A stretch of DNA of 59,369 nucleotides from NCBI RefSeq assembly GCF_022376445.1, contig NW_025955200.1, positions 1-59,369 of the forward strand, read 5' to 3'. Of this stretch, positions 22,526 through 33,971 are shown piece by piece. Numbering within the stretch: the first letter of the stretch is position 1; every line of letters begins with the position of its first letter. The position numbers were made by a program, and so were the translations under genes. The notes under the pieces are model-generated. The model made no database searches and was not told the DNA's origin. It saw nothing but the letters and a program-made list of their open reading frames with translations. Source of the DNA: Fomitopsis serialis. Lineage: Eukaryota; Basidiomycota; Agaricomycetes; Polyporales; Fomitopsidaceae.

Positions 22526-23267
22526 ATGGACCACCATGAAACACCTTAGTGATTCCTCCAGAATGGCAGTTTCATCAGGGAAAACCGCCCAAACCACCAA
22601 GCACTTGCCTAGACTCCAGGAGAACCAAAAGTGTCAACAAGAGTTCTTGAGCAGTTAAACAGCACTGGAAAAGCCCAATCACTTTCCAATACAAGTCCCT
22701 TAATCTGAAGACCGAGGTTTTGACGGAAACCACTTGGAATAGTTAACGGCGCTCCGCGGAGCGCTTGCAAGAGGCGTAATTAGGCGCCCATGACACCCAG
22801 ATGCCCTATTGGGGTTGATTTAGCTCACTGGTGAGAACTCTGTAACTCTCGTGAGAGCTTTCAGAGCTTCTGATAGTATGTTTAAATAAATTGAATGATT
22901 TTGCAGCGCTTAGAAATTGCTTCAGATACACTCTTAGAGGACCATAGGGTTCACAATTCATGGTATTCATCAAATTGGGCATTGCATACAATTGTGATAT
23001 GTAAAAAAACATCCAGCGGTTGACGTACAGAGAGACACGAGGTATTGTAGCTGGAGGGGTGAACGGCAGGCAATGATACAAAAGGAGACCTGGCAAGGCA
23101 TGACGAATACAGACATGACGGACAAGTATTTACCATCGACCAGCAAGGTCGGAGACATCAGGGTAGTCCTACACCGTCTGTTGACATGAAGGCAATGTTG
23201 TGTTATAAATGAACGTCAGACAATACCACTATGCTCACCTCAGAGTATGCCCTTGCTTCTCCCATCC
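22526..23267. other. Intergenic sequence with a terminal-repeat-like motif and a GC palindrome
   Basis: No gene supported. At 22574-22590 ATCAGGGAAAACCGCCC resembles the inward sequence of the 12-bp repeat at the right end of the 28-37 kb insertion (ATCAGGAAAAACTGCCC, 15 of 17 identical). At 22749-22764 GCGCTCCGCGGAGCGC is a perfect 16-bp palindrome. Confidence 0.5.
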
Positions 23268-26026
23268 TCAAGCCGCCGGCAGCGAACTCTGCGTACTCGA
23301 CGAAGGACCAGCAGCCTCCTGATTAGCACTCGTGGAAGGCACCTGCACGTTCTTCCGCCAGCGAGCCGACAGAAGATCCATGTCGAGGTTGAGGTTCAAG
23401 ACCGCGGCGCGTGATCCATCTTGCTCCGCAACTTCAGGCTCGGCGATCCGCGCAACAGTTCTGGCCAGAGACCCTTCAGTAGTTCAAGTGTTTTGAGAAA
23501 ATACTGCACCTACCGTATGCCATTGGCCAGCAATTTGTTCATTGATTTGACCAGCTTGCTGATCCCCTCATTGAAAGCTGGGCTCTTGGGATCAGCCAAC
23601 CGTCACAGCATGTCGATACCAGCTTTGAAGTGGTCGTGCCTGCAAATAAATACGTCAGTATCAATGTTGAATCAATCAATTGATCTGCAGGCTCGACGCA
23701 CTCCGGCGTGTATGTCTTCTCGTTGAAGTTAATGGTGATGTTGCCCTTGAGCGACTCGTCCAGAGTCACAAGTATCTAACAACTCCTAAATCAGACTGTA
23801 CATTGTTTACATCACTAGGACACTCACCGTGCTGCACGCAAGGGCAATCATGTTGCTCGATAAAGGGACCGTGTTGATGTCGAAGTGTTCACGGTTCTCG
23901 GGGCGCAGTGCCTCAGGATGCTGCCCGAGCCACCATTGACGAGCCATGACTTCAGCGATAGCCTTGTTGTGGAACGGGGCGTCACGTTCCGCCACCCACA
24001 GCTGCTCCATGTGAGCAAACCATTCTGTTATCATCTGGATGGTCTGCGCACCGATGGTTCAACTTCAGGATCCGGCATCTTGAGGTTGCCGTGGTGAAAG
24101 GTATCCCCGTCCTTGAGGAACCGAATACGCGCCTCCAGGGCATTCTGCAGCTTGTCCGCACGGGTGACAGAGCTCAACCGGTCACCGTTGGGACCAACGT
24201 CTGACACCTTGAGGGACAAGAACTCCTTCTCCACGACACATTTGGCCTTCTGTTTCACCTCTTGGCGAAACTGCGCTGCCAGCTTGTAGACCTGAAGCCG
24301 TAAAAGTGGAAGTCAGCCAGATATCACAATTGAAGGCTAACACTCACCCTCCTACGCATTTCTTTCCTGATGGAGTCTATTTCGATCAGCTCATCGTATC
24401 TCTCCTTGAACTTGGGTGCCCGATATTTCTTGTGCTTGCTGATGACCCTGTCGTACATCATCAACAGAGCGTCCCACCTGTCGATGACCTTGTCATTCTT
24501 GCGGGGCCACGCGTTCTCGAGGCTCAGATAAACCCTGAACTCGAGCTGGGTGTGCTGCACCAAACTCTTCATCGGCTCCAGGTCGAGCTCGGCATATGGG
24601 TCCTCGTCCTTGGACGCCTTGGAGCCTTTCTTCTTGCCCTGAGCCTTGGCTTTCGCAACCTTCACTTTTGGCTGCGGCTTCTCCTCCGACTTCACAATAA
24701 TCTGTTGACTACGTTAGTGCTGTAATCCATCCACATATTCCACATACCTCGTCGTCGTCGATGTCAGAGCCGCTCTCCTCGGCCTTGCTCTGGTCGCTGT
24801 CTTCCTTAGGGTCCTTGTCGGAGACTTGGTACGACTCGCTGTCATCCCCCGAGCCGTCCTCGGTATGCCGTCTATTCTTGGCGACCCCTCGAGCTGACTC
24901 GCGGGGGTCTCACAACTGGTTATTTAGTTAGCCATGTATACTCTGCAAGGCAACTCACTCTGGGACTCCCAGTTCTCCAAACTTGCATCGTCATCGGGCA
25001 GCTGATCCTTCTCGCTCTCCTCTTCACTTTGCACCCGCGCAACCTTCTTCCCACTACGTATGCCTGTCTCGCACAACGCAATAAGTCTGTCAAAGATGTG
25101 TATAGTGGTAAAGTTGGCTTACGGAGTCGATCAGCCACATCCTGCTCCTCCTTGGACAAGTTTCGCAGCGGAGGATCCATCGGAATGACGACCTCGACCC
25201 TCTTCTTCCCGGGCGATCCCGCTTCAAGTAAGTTGTGTACATTAGAAGCAAGTGTCAATACAAGATTATTGGCCACTCACGCGATGTAGTAGGGGAGCTA
25301 TGCTCCCCAGATGGCACCCGCCTAGCTCCAGCCGACTTGCCAGGGCTCTGCGTCTTCGTCCTCTTCTTATCAGGCCCATCCGGAGCTCTCCCAACAACTT
25401 CGGCGTCACTGTCTGCCTTGTCTGACACCTGGTCAGCCTTTCTCTTGTGCGGCCTCGGGCGGGGCTTTGGCTTGGGAGGCGACTCAACTGTATAATCATG
25501 AGATAGCTCAGTGACCGTCTGCATCAACAACTCACCGTTCGCCACTGCCTTGCCCTTGACCTTCGACGCAGCCGGCTCATGCTCAGAGGGAGTCGAACGC
25601 GCCTCCTCGTCTCCGCTGCCCGGCTGCTCATCAGCCGTTACAACTTCAGGGTCATCTTCACCATCGGCATCCTCCTCCATCATAACCTTGCTCTTTGCTT
25701 GTATGGCTTCACAGGGGGTAGTTAGAAAGTCGACGCAGTGACGACCGCTGTGACGTACATTGCAGGCGATCCTTCTCCTCGGTGGGTGCCTTCCTCATGT
25801 CCGCAAGAAGGCGACGAGCCTTTGCTGTGACCTCTTTTTCCGAGGCATCTGGGTTCGTCATCCTCACCACCTCTTTCATGTGCTTGAGAGCTTCGGCATT
25901 GCTCGAGGTCGCAGATGCAGGCGCCGCCGCCGCCGCCTTGGAGGTCGTCTGCTTCTTTCCGCCGGCTTGCGGCTTCGACTTGCTGGCCGCGGCAGCTGAA
26001 CCAGCCCTCGTTTGACGTGTGACCAT
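23268..26026 (-). CDS. DUF6532-like nuclear protein, copy 1
   Basis: The ATG at 26024-26026 opens a protein with a basic, Ala/Lys/Ser-rich N-terminus. Acidic and Pro/Lys-rich linkers follow (KPKPRPRPHKRKADQ near 25450). The C-terminal half (about 24700 down to 23450) has LENAWPRKNDK, KCVVEKEFLSL, FLKDGDTFHHG and MIALAC. I assign the C-terminal half to DUF6532 from the MIALAC...LDE...Y pattern, with moderate certainty. About ten introns of 45-65 nt are visible. Stop TGA at 23268-23270. It aligns over its whole length with the plus-strand copy at 33972-36748, including a shared tail motif around ARWR. It lies directly downstream of the split dioxygenase gene A on the same strand, the same order as in the other pair. 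The function of the family is unknown; the basic segments suggest the nucleus. No break was seen in the exons I followed. Confidence 0.7.
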
Positions 26027-26329
26027 AACTAGTTGAATGAAGAAGGCAGCAAGACAGAGAGAGAGTCAAGATGTGGTGGCAACGCACCGTTGATTGTTGA
26101 CGATTGCGGAGATGCGGAGCAGCCGCCGAACTCCGGTCCACTGTCGCCAAGCATCGTTCTGGTAGCTCCGAGTTGTCCAGACTAAAACTTAGGCCTCAGA
26201 CTTGAGCACAACACGTCAGTGTAGAATGAAGTTTGAGCAGCCCAGTAGCACGGCAGTCAGGGGAGGTTAAGCGGCAACGTCAATGTATTGGAATATATTC
26301 CCGTAGATGTAATGACAGAGGCGTCAATA
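26027..26329 (-). promoter_or_regulatory. Spacer between dioxygenase gene A and DUF6532-like copy 1
   Basis: About 300 bases that must hold the gene A 3' end and the promoter of the DUF6532-like gene, both on the minus strand. I see no clear TATA box. Confidence 0.35.
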
Positions 26330-28218
26330 TTAATGGAAATGTTTGTTCCCTTCCCAACCGTTCCGCCCTCCATTCGTCCATTTGTCCATCTCCCTGTCTG
26401 TATGGAATACTATAGAAGCGCGGCACCCGACGAAGTGTAGATTGAAGTGAGTAATCCGGTATGATGGAAACACTACAAAGTCGCTGTTGCACAGTGGAAA
26501 GACGAGGCCGGGTTCGTACATACATAATTCTCCACCGGTGTGATCTCCGATAACAAGCACGACACACAGAGCTTTGTCTTGCCGGTCCCTGTGAGCTGAA
26601 GTGGTGACATTGAGGTTTACGACAAGCAACAGGAATGGATGCACTATTGAGTGCGCATTCCCCGGAAGCACTTCTGCGTCCATACTAAGGTCGTGGTACT
26701 CCTCGGGCAGCCAGCACTTGATCTATTGTCTTTTTGTCAGCCCAGATCAGAGAATGTCAAAAATGAAACTCTTGCATGCTCCGCCATCCATTCAAAAACA
26801 CCTTGGAATATCTCCTCTAGATTCTGATATATCTCCTCGAACTTGCTCATGTCCCGGGAGGGGTAGGGGAGCATCTGCGTGTAGTTAGTCCGCGAATGAT
26901 CGTCCTTCTCTGAGAGGATGGGATGGGAGCTCGTAGGAATTTCATGTCCCTGTTGATGCACCCCTTTATCAGCCTTGGGCCTACGTAGAGGAACCTAGTG
27001 TCAAACACATACCCTTGTTCCGTGACGATTGTACCATGAGAAGTGGAGAGCTGGGAAGCAGTACTCTTGGCCCTCTGACGCGGAGTCAGTTTCCTGAAGA
27101 TTTGCGGACTGAGCCTCGAAGGCTGCCACCAAGTAGGCTATCAGCATCTGTTGCATATGATTGGGCATGGATGGGAACACGCATGCCACCAAAGAGCCGT
27201 GGCCGTCCTCGATTCTGAGCGGAGCGCTTCAATGCAATTAAGCTCTCCAGATGTGCGCAACCAGTGATATGTTATACCTGATAATGGAGGGCAAAACCCT
27301 CACGTATTTGCTGCGATCAACACGGCCACCGTCCCTATACATCCCCGACAGCTTGGACAGGTCAGAGAAATGCGGGTGCTTGGCGGAAAGGCGTACCTTG
27401 ATCCTCAACTCAGAAATACTCTGAGGCTCTGCGGCTGCCTCGGCGAGAGAACATTGCTCTTCCGTCCACGTAAACACTTCGTCTTCGTCCTTCGGCACTG
27501 GGAAAGTGAGGTTCTTGTCCAGTCCCAGCTCGTACCCTTGCAGTGTGACCTTTTCCGTCAGCTGAGCAGGGTGTTCTGTGGTTTTGCCCTTGGCGCAGGG
27601 TCCCATCTCTTCTATTTCATCGTCGCTGACATCATCCAATTCAGTCAGAGGCAATGGAGGATCAACAATGTCCATGTTGCGACGTTCATGTCGGAACAGG
27701 CACTGGCTAATGGACGTTAGGTGGAGGTTCTGAGGGTCTTGGAGCATCAAAGAACACGGGGCCCACAGCAAGATTTCTGGGGATGGGAGTAAACGTGCTA
27801 TTGTAGTTGGTGAATAACAGTATCACCAATTGATACGTAGAGTTCTGGAACGACTTACTTGAGATCCAGCCAGCTCAGAGCTTCGTCGGATTGCTCTAAG
27901 TTCCAGCATGCAATCATGTCCGTGGACATGCAGAGTTCGGTCAGGACATCCTTATGGAAGAGAGTATCGAACGTCAATGGAACTGATTGGCGTAGGCTGG
28001 CGACAGCTGGAATGATGTGTTCAATAACCGTCTGACCTGCGGGTGTAGCTAGTTCGAAACTCATTACACCACATACCAATATCAGGCATGTCTCGAGCAC
28101 GTACCGGGATCCAGATCTCGAAGAACGTTGGACACTTGCCATGCGAAGTTCCCTATGGATTTCATCAGGGGCACACGCATATTTGCGATAGCCACGATTG
28201 CAAGAGTGTAGATAGAAC
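26330..28218 (-). pseudogene. TET-like 2OG-Fe(II) dioxygenase gene A, 3' part (exons 5 onward) of a gene split by an insertion
   Basis: Exon 5 starts at 28218 (GSIYTLAIVAIANMR) and matches exon by exon the C-terminal two thirds of the intact copy at 30766-33656. The catalytic region is complete: HRDRQD (HxD, near 26600), GGELCMYEPG, THFNLHF (second His) and CRASIVFHTD (Arg) near 26420-26480. Stop at 26330-26332. The intron after EWMAEH uses a GC donor (GCAAGAG) with a CTGAC branch and TAG acceptor. The first four exons are found at 37503-38535 on the same strand. The break lies within intron 4, where a 9.2-kb element sits. Fungal relatives of TET/JBP are thought to oxidise modified bases in nuclear DNA; this copy can only be expressed if the huge intron is spliced. 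Confidence 0.8.
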
Positions 28219-28248
28219 CTGACAAGACATCAGTACGTTCAACCCTCC

Positions 28249-28260
28249 ATCAGGAAAAAC
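28249..28260 (+). repeat. Left 12-bp terminal inverted repeat of the 9.2-kb insertion
   Basis: ATCAGGAAAAAC, followed inward by ACTTGGGGCGCCC. Confidence 0.7.
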
Positions 28261-28659
28261 ACTTGGGGCGCCCAACAGATTGGAAAAACCTTCAACCCGT
28301 TGGGACACCTTTCAATGTATTGGAACAGGTCGAGAGTGGTTGCAAGGTTCTGTAACGTCTTGAGGCAGCTTCTGCCATTTGTATAGCAATGATAACTGGT
28401 TCTACCATCTGGTTTGAGGTTTAAAATGTTTCCGCTGCTGGTGCACTATAAAGCGCTTTGGCCAACCAAGTTCAATCATTCATCAAATCAAGTCCAAGCA
28501 TTGAACATCTCACGCATCAATGGCAAGTAATACACTGTTATATACAATCAGAACTACTGGACTGGTACAAATAGACGGACGTAGGACACTTTATACTATG
28601 CATGCAGTTTGGAAGAATAGAAACACATACGTCACGGTAGAACAGAAACGTGAAGTAAA
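28261..28659 (+). promoter_or_regulatory. Non-coding spacer with an orphan plus-strand promoter-like sequence
   Basis: CTATAAAG at about 28446 is followed about 70 bp later by ATCAATGGCAAGTAATAC (ATG near 28519), in the layout of a TATA box, 5' UTR and start codon with a donor-like GTAAT. No gene follows on the plus strand; only the 3' end of gene C on the other strand. It may be the remnant start of a lost gene. Confidence 0.3.
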
Positions 28660-29844
28660 TTAGGCAGAGACAACTTGAATGTGGTACAACCCATCCGAAC
28701 CGAGCTCCCAGACCTCCTCTCCCCCCAGTTCATCGCCGTCAATATCCTCCTCCATTTTCGGCTGCACGCCCGCCTCCACGCCTTCCCCTGCCAACTTCAC
28801 AATGCACCCATCCTCTCCAACTTCCGGCCGAATGGCAATCCGCTTGTACGAAGGCCACCCCCGCACCACATGTGTCCAGGACGCCTCCATGTAGCTGCGG
28901 CGCTCGGGGAGACCCACCGGCCAAATCCAGTCCAGGCCCATGAAGTTGTACTTCATGGAACACATGGGCTTCCTGCCCACAATCGGCCGGCCCGTCGCAT
29001 ACCTATGCGCAAAAACGGTCATCTGGACCTCCGATTGCCTGAAAACCGGCACACTCCGCAGAGGGAGCGTCAGGCGGATGGGGAACGTCTCCTCCATGCG
29101 ATGCGGCCTGAACGTCTGCAGCGCGGGGTCGTACAGGTCGAAGGTTGCAAGGCTCTTCCCCTTCGGCACAGGCTTATCATTGTTTGCGTCCCGTAGTCCC
29201 TGACGCAGGATGGGCTGCTCGAGCGGCCCAGGGATGGTTATCTCCTTCCCAGTGGCGTCGACAACCCCAATGAGAGGCACTGAGACTGGGTCAGACCCGT
29301 CCTGTACGTTGCCAAAGACATGACTGTGAACAATGGAGCTATGTCGCAAGACATTTGAGACGCACCGACACAAAGAACAGCCCCTCAACCAACACTGCTC
29401 TCGGTTGCCTTCGCGCCCCGGGGACTGGCGTCGGACTCAGAAGACGACGTAGGAGGTTACCGTCCCGGTACATGGAAGGGACGGCGCCCATGAAGATCCA
29501 TCCCCCAAACTTGGCTGGGGGTCGCGCAGCTCGACGGCGCGCTCCAGAATCGTGTCCACGTCGTCTGGATTCGTCTGGTAAGAACTGAGACTCATCGGAC
29601 ATTGATCGGTTAGGCACTGGAGGGAAAAGAATGAAGCACGACGCTGCTCGGATACTTCAGAAGTACTCACATAGTCATAGTATTCCCCGAAGTGATCCTT
29701 ATCCAGGCAGAGCACCGTAACGTGGTCGACGTTTGGGGCCATGGGGCACGGTGTTGCGTATCTGCAGTTGGCTTCAAATCCGTAAAGCGTGTCGTCCGCA
29801 ATTATGGAGAGAAGGCGACTGTCAACGATTGGCGATGCAACCAT
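28660..29844 (-). CDS. Gene C, uncharacterised fungal family, copy 1
   Basis: The ATG at 29842-29844 opens MVASPIVDSRLLS. Introns are visible near 29635-29690 and 29325-29370. The protein, about 360 residues, has NVDHVTVLCLDKDHFG near the N-terminus, a GGWIFMG segment in the middle, and near the C-terminus a block PMCSMKYNFMGLDWIWPVG followed by an acidic tail (EEDIDGDELGGEEVW). The same blocks recur in the fragment at 30215-30690 and in the plus-strand copy at 46372-47624, which defines a family. I do not recognise a catalytic motif, signal peptide or membrane segment. It sits inside the 9.2-kb insertion, on the strand opposite to the dioxygenase/DUF6532-like pair. Stop at 28660-28662. No damage seen. 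Confidence 0.65.
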
Positions 29845-30214
29845 AGTGAGATGGAATGGGGAGTGAGCAAGTGTTGGGATGTGTCGAAAGAAGGTTGCGA
29901 CCACTTTGAAGACGTTTGAGTTGCAGATAATCGTTTATAAGCAAGTTCTCACCTTCAAGCGCCGAAGCCACACAAGGCGCTGGGCCACATCTCAGGCGCC
30001 CAGAAGAGCATTGAGATCTTGAGACGTCGCTCCGGTTTGGTGCTTTGATTCACCTGTGCGCCTCTTATGGGCCTGCCGTCTTATGTCTCAGTAGGTTGTT
30101 GTTCACCACAAGCATGTAAGATTTCAATGAAAGCAATCAATACAATAGACGTTACAAAATCTTAGCTTTCCCCCCACAAACCGCACCTCTTCCGTCCCTA
30201 CACCCCTCTCCCAT
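29845..30214. other. Spacer between gene C and the gene C fragment
   Basis: About 370 bases holding the presumed promoter of gene C (minus) and the 3' flank of the fragment. No gene. Confidence 0.5.
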
Positions 30215-30690
30215 TCAGACTACAACGATGGGGTTCTCCGCGTCCGAGCCCAGTTTAATGAGCTTCTCCCAGCGCACCTCCTTGCCCTCGCCTGCCCGTC
30301 GCACCTGACACCCCGGCTGTCCAGGTCGCGGACGCACTGCCACCAGACCCATGGGATCAGGCATCCTCACCACCCTCCACTCTGCCTCCAGGTATTCGCG
30401 AGGCTTGGCAAGTCCTACCGGCCAGATCCAGTCCACTTTGATGAAGTTGCACTTCATCGAGCACATGGGCGGCATTGTGAGCGCTCTGGCAGCGTAGTCC
30501 ATCACGTACGGTGTCATCGCAATGCTCGAGAGCTTCAGCACCGGGACGCTGGTGAGAGGGAGGGGAAGACGAAGACAGAAGAATCGGCTCGTCTTTGGTG
30601 GACCAAACGTCTCCAGGGCCGGGTCGTAGATGTCGAGGCTCGGGACGGGACGGGGGCCTGATCTTGGTTGTCGTTTGAACGGGTTCAGAC
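30215..30690 (-). pseudogene. Gene C fragment, 5'-truncated
   Basis: Only the C-terminal third is present: DIYDPALETF, PLPLTSVPV, PMCSMKCNFIKVDWIWPVG and AEWRVVRMPDP align with gene C. Homology ends near 30690, about 75 bp before the start codon of the divergent dioxygenase gene at 30766. It was probably cut when that gene pair was joined to it. Confidence 0.7.
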
Positions 30691-30765
30691 CCGGAACAAG
30701 CTACGTATCCCAACTCCTACTGAGCTCGGAAAATCGGCGCCTAACCACCGTGATCTCCCCCTGTC

Positions 30766-33656
30766 ATGGCTCCCGGACCACAGCACGTCCTGACGCTCTC
30801 TGAAGAGGAGAGTCAGGCCCTTCAATTGCTCTTGACCCAGTACGAAGATTTCCACGCCGCTCTACCTGCCGTTCGAGACAGATTACAACTTATCACCGAC
30901 GCGGACAAGTTCTCGTACCAGTCAGACGAACACGGCAATGCCTTGGATGGGAATGGGGAGAAGATACACGGTGAGCGTTATTGTCTCTTGTGCTGTACGC
31001 AGATACATCTGACAACATGTTGCAGATACTCCGAACTCAAATGGGCAGGACGAACCCGGTCTGCGTCGTTCAAAGCGCTGCCAGACTTCCAAGAAGTTGA
31101 CGCATCACCGGGTCACTCAGACGGCAAAGCTCGACAAGCAACCCACTAAACCTGGGAGAAGAGCAGACAGAGAAGTCCTCCCTCCCACGCACTGTAAGAG
31201 CGGCACCTCAGTCAAGAGATGGGTCAAGCGTCGAGACCAGTTCAACCAGTCGACGCCAGCCATCGGAGCATTCTTTGCCCGCCTCTCTGCATCTATCGAC
31301 TTAGGCTCAGACGGCAGCCGCTCTCAGCTCTCGTCCATACGGGTGCTGTTAAAACAAGGAGACCATGGGAGCGGATTCCTCGACAACACTCTGGAATCGA
31401 TTGTTCACAGATGTTCACGAATTACAACTGCCGACAAATGCGTCAGTTTCCTCCTCATCATGCATTACATGCAGTTGGTGTGCAAAACCTCAAAGTCAGT
31501 TCAAACATATTTGATTGTTCCGTCTATTAATCTGAAGTCTCTGGGACAGCATAAGACGCGCCAACGACCTGAGCGTCACCCAGGTGTATGAGAAGTATAT
31601 CCAGGGTCGCCAGTTTGCGCCGAGCGAACGAACATTTGTGTACTGGAACGAGATTGGAAGCAAATTCTCGGCAATCGCATCAGGGGGTAGGTTGCTTGAC
31701 ATTACAGCGACCAAGTAATATGGCTCATGCGCCCTCTCTGGCAGGATCTATCTACGCTGTCCTGCTGGTAGCTCTAGCTGATCAGCGTAAAGAGCTCGTA
31801 CAATCAGTTGGTCTCTTTGCTTGGACGGTCGCTAACGTTCTACGTGATCCCGACCCAAGTGAGTACTTCAACAAGTCGCGGTCACTTGGGCGGCGGCGCA
31901 GCTCGCCGTGACTAACATAGGTCTTCAGATACTACGGCAGGTGATATAGTCATTCAGCGTATCATTCCGGCTATAGAGCGTATACGAGGACAGCTACCTC
32001 TGCAATTTGACGCGCTGTACTCTCCTCAGATGCTGCTAGAACTTGGTGTGTCGTCGGACGCGCTTGATTGCTCCAATCTCGAGCACTCAGATAAATTGTT
32101 CGGCTCCTTGATACTCAAGTGAGTTTCCAGAGACGTTTGAAACGCGCTATGCTGATTATATATGGTGCTAGCAACTTCACTTCCGTGGATAGGAACAGGG
32201 AAATGTGGGCGGCTTGCCTACTTCCCAATGCCAATCCCCCCAGCGACGTGGTTCCGCTCACCCGGGCCAGTCAAAATCTCTTCCGCAGAGATGCCTACGT
32301 CGAAGGCGCGATTGACCCTCCCTCTCCGTTGTCTGATGTGTACAAAGATGAGGACGAAATCCACGGCGAACAGCCCGATGTTGAGATGACGAATCACAAG
32401 ATACCGGGCACATGCATCGTAATGACGGACGTCAATCTCAGCCTCGATGGGCATCGTGCGTACCCGGTGCCTAATGACCATGAAGAAGCATTTGTTTGGA
32501 CGGAGACTCAGCGATTGCTGGCTGCAGCAGCGCTGAAACCCGAAACGCCGGAGGCTTTGCAAGCCCTGGTATGTTCCCTTCATTCGATCATGCAACCGTG
32601 TAGGCTCATTCTCATCGGTTGCAACCTATCTGTAGCTGTCTCCCACTGTTCAAGATGGCACTAAAGGACGGAAAGCCAAGGAATATGTTGCCATTAGGCC
32701 TGGCCTCGCACCGTAAGCGAATATCCAACTGTTAACTCTGTGTACCTCACGGTTTGAAAGGGGTCCCATTTGAATCCAGGACAGTAGGGGGTCTCTCGTG
32801 GCATGCCTGTTCACCAACATGCCGCAAGAGATCCGCGAGATGCTCATATCCAACTTGGTTGCTTGTTTGAAGATCAGGGGGAGAATCTCAGAGAAACGTG
32901 CTCCTCATCGGAAGGAAGAGATTTCAGCTTCCCCGCTCTTCATTTCGCCTGGTATAACCGGCACGGGACAAGGGTCAGTGCCTCCATTCAAGTCTCTAAT
33001 GTCCGTATGATACCTCTTGCTGAGGATAGGCTATCACAGGGCCATGATGTGCCAGTCGACGCACACCCAATACTCATTGAGAAAGACGACAATACTCGAA
33101 CGAACTACGGCCAAATGCTTCCCTACCCGTCTCAAGACACCGGTAAATACAAAGACATCTACGACAATTTGCAATCCGTCTTCCAAAACCTGTTTGAATG
33201 GATGGCAGAGCAGGTATGTGGCTCTATCTACCCACTGAACTGAGTGGTTAAATATATATACAGCTCAAGGAAACGCTTTGCTTGGACTATGAAGACCTAC
33301 GCATGGACGCGGAGGTATTACCTGGGAATGCCAGTTCTCTGGTCTATCCCTTCCTGTCACTTGTCATCAACCTGAACGTGGCCACTCTGGCTCACAGAGA
33401 CAAGCAAGATAAGTCACTCTGTGTCGTCTTGGCGGTTGGAGAGTTCGACGGAGGCGAGCTCTGTCTGTACGAGCCCGGCCTAGCCCTCGGTCTTCGAAAT
33501 GGCGACTTTGTTGCATTTCCTTCGTCACGCATTACTCACTTCAACCTCCACTTTACCGGGTGTCGCGCGTCCATTGTTCTGCACACGGACAGAGAGATAG
33601 ACAGGTGGACAAAGGAAGGCCGTAACGGCTGGGCCGGCAATTCACATTTTCGGTAA
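30766..33656 (+). CDS. TET-like 2OG-Fe(II) dioxygenase, copy inside the insertion
   Basis: Starts MAPGPQHVLTLSEEE at 30766. The exons join through introns of about 50-60 nt; the exon at 31550-31686 (137 nt) has the same length as its counterpart in the split gene. The N-terminal half has a basic segment and a helical region of unknown function. The C-terminal half has YNRHGTRV near 32955, then HRDKQD (HxD), FDGGELCLYEPG, RNGDFVAFPSSRITHFNLHF (second His) and CRASIVLHTDREIDRW (Arg) at about 33390-33610. Stop at 33654-33656. One T is missing near 32862-32868 (VAC-FEDQGENL), moving the frame by -1; otherwise it is complete. Related fungal enzymes belong to the TET/JBP group, nuclear enzymes that oxidise modified bases in DNA. 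The substrate here is inferred, not shown. It is followed 315 bp later by the DUF6532-like partner on the same strand. Confidence 0.8.
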
Positions 33657-33971
33657 CCTTAGCGCCCTGTACGTACGTTATGCCCTGGGCAACCTTGATT
33701 ACCTGCCCTGCAATGAAACCACGTCTCCTTGCCCGTTGGCTATGTTGTGGAAAACCGCCCTCATGCTCTGCCGCTGCCCATAGCTCTTGCAATCGCTTGA
33801 GACTATAAGCCCTTCGTCGGTCCTTCGGAGAGAGCGGACCTCAGTTCCGCGCATCTCCGCGTCTCCGGTTCAGAAGCTCAAGGTTTAGCGTTATGGCCAA
33901 AGTTTGAAGGTAGACTTTCAACCCCTAGTTCATCATCTTTGCTCAATCTTTTCACGCTCATCGTCTCACAA
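33657..33971 (+). promoter_or_regulatory. Spacer between the TET-like and DUF6532-like genes of the insertion
   Basis: 315 bases that must contain the promoter of the downstream gene, with a pyrimidine-rich stretch (TCATCATCTTTGCTCAATC) just before its ATG. No TATA box is clear. Confidence 0.35.
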
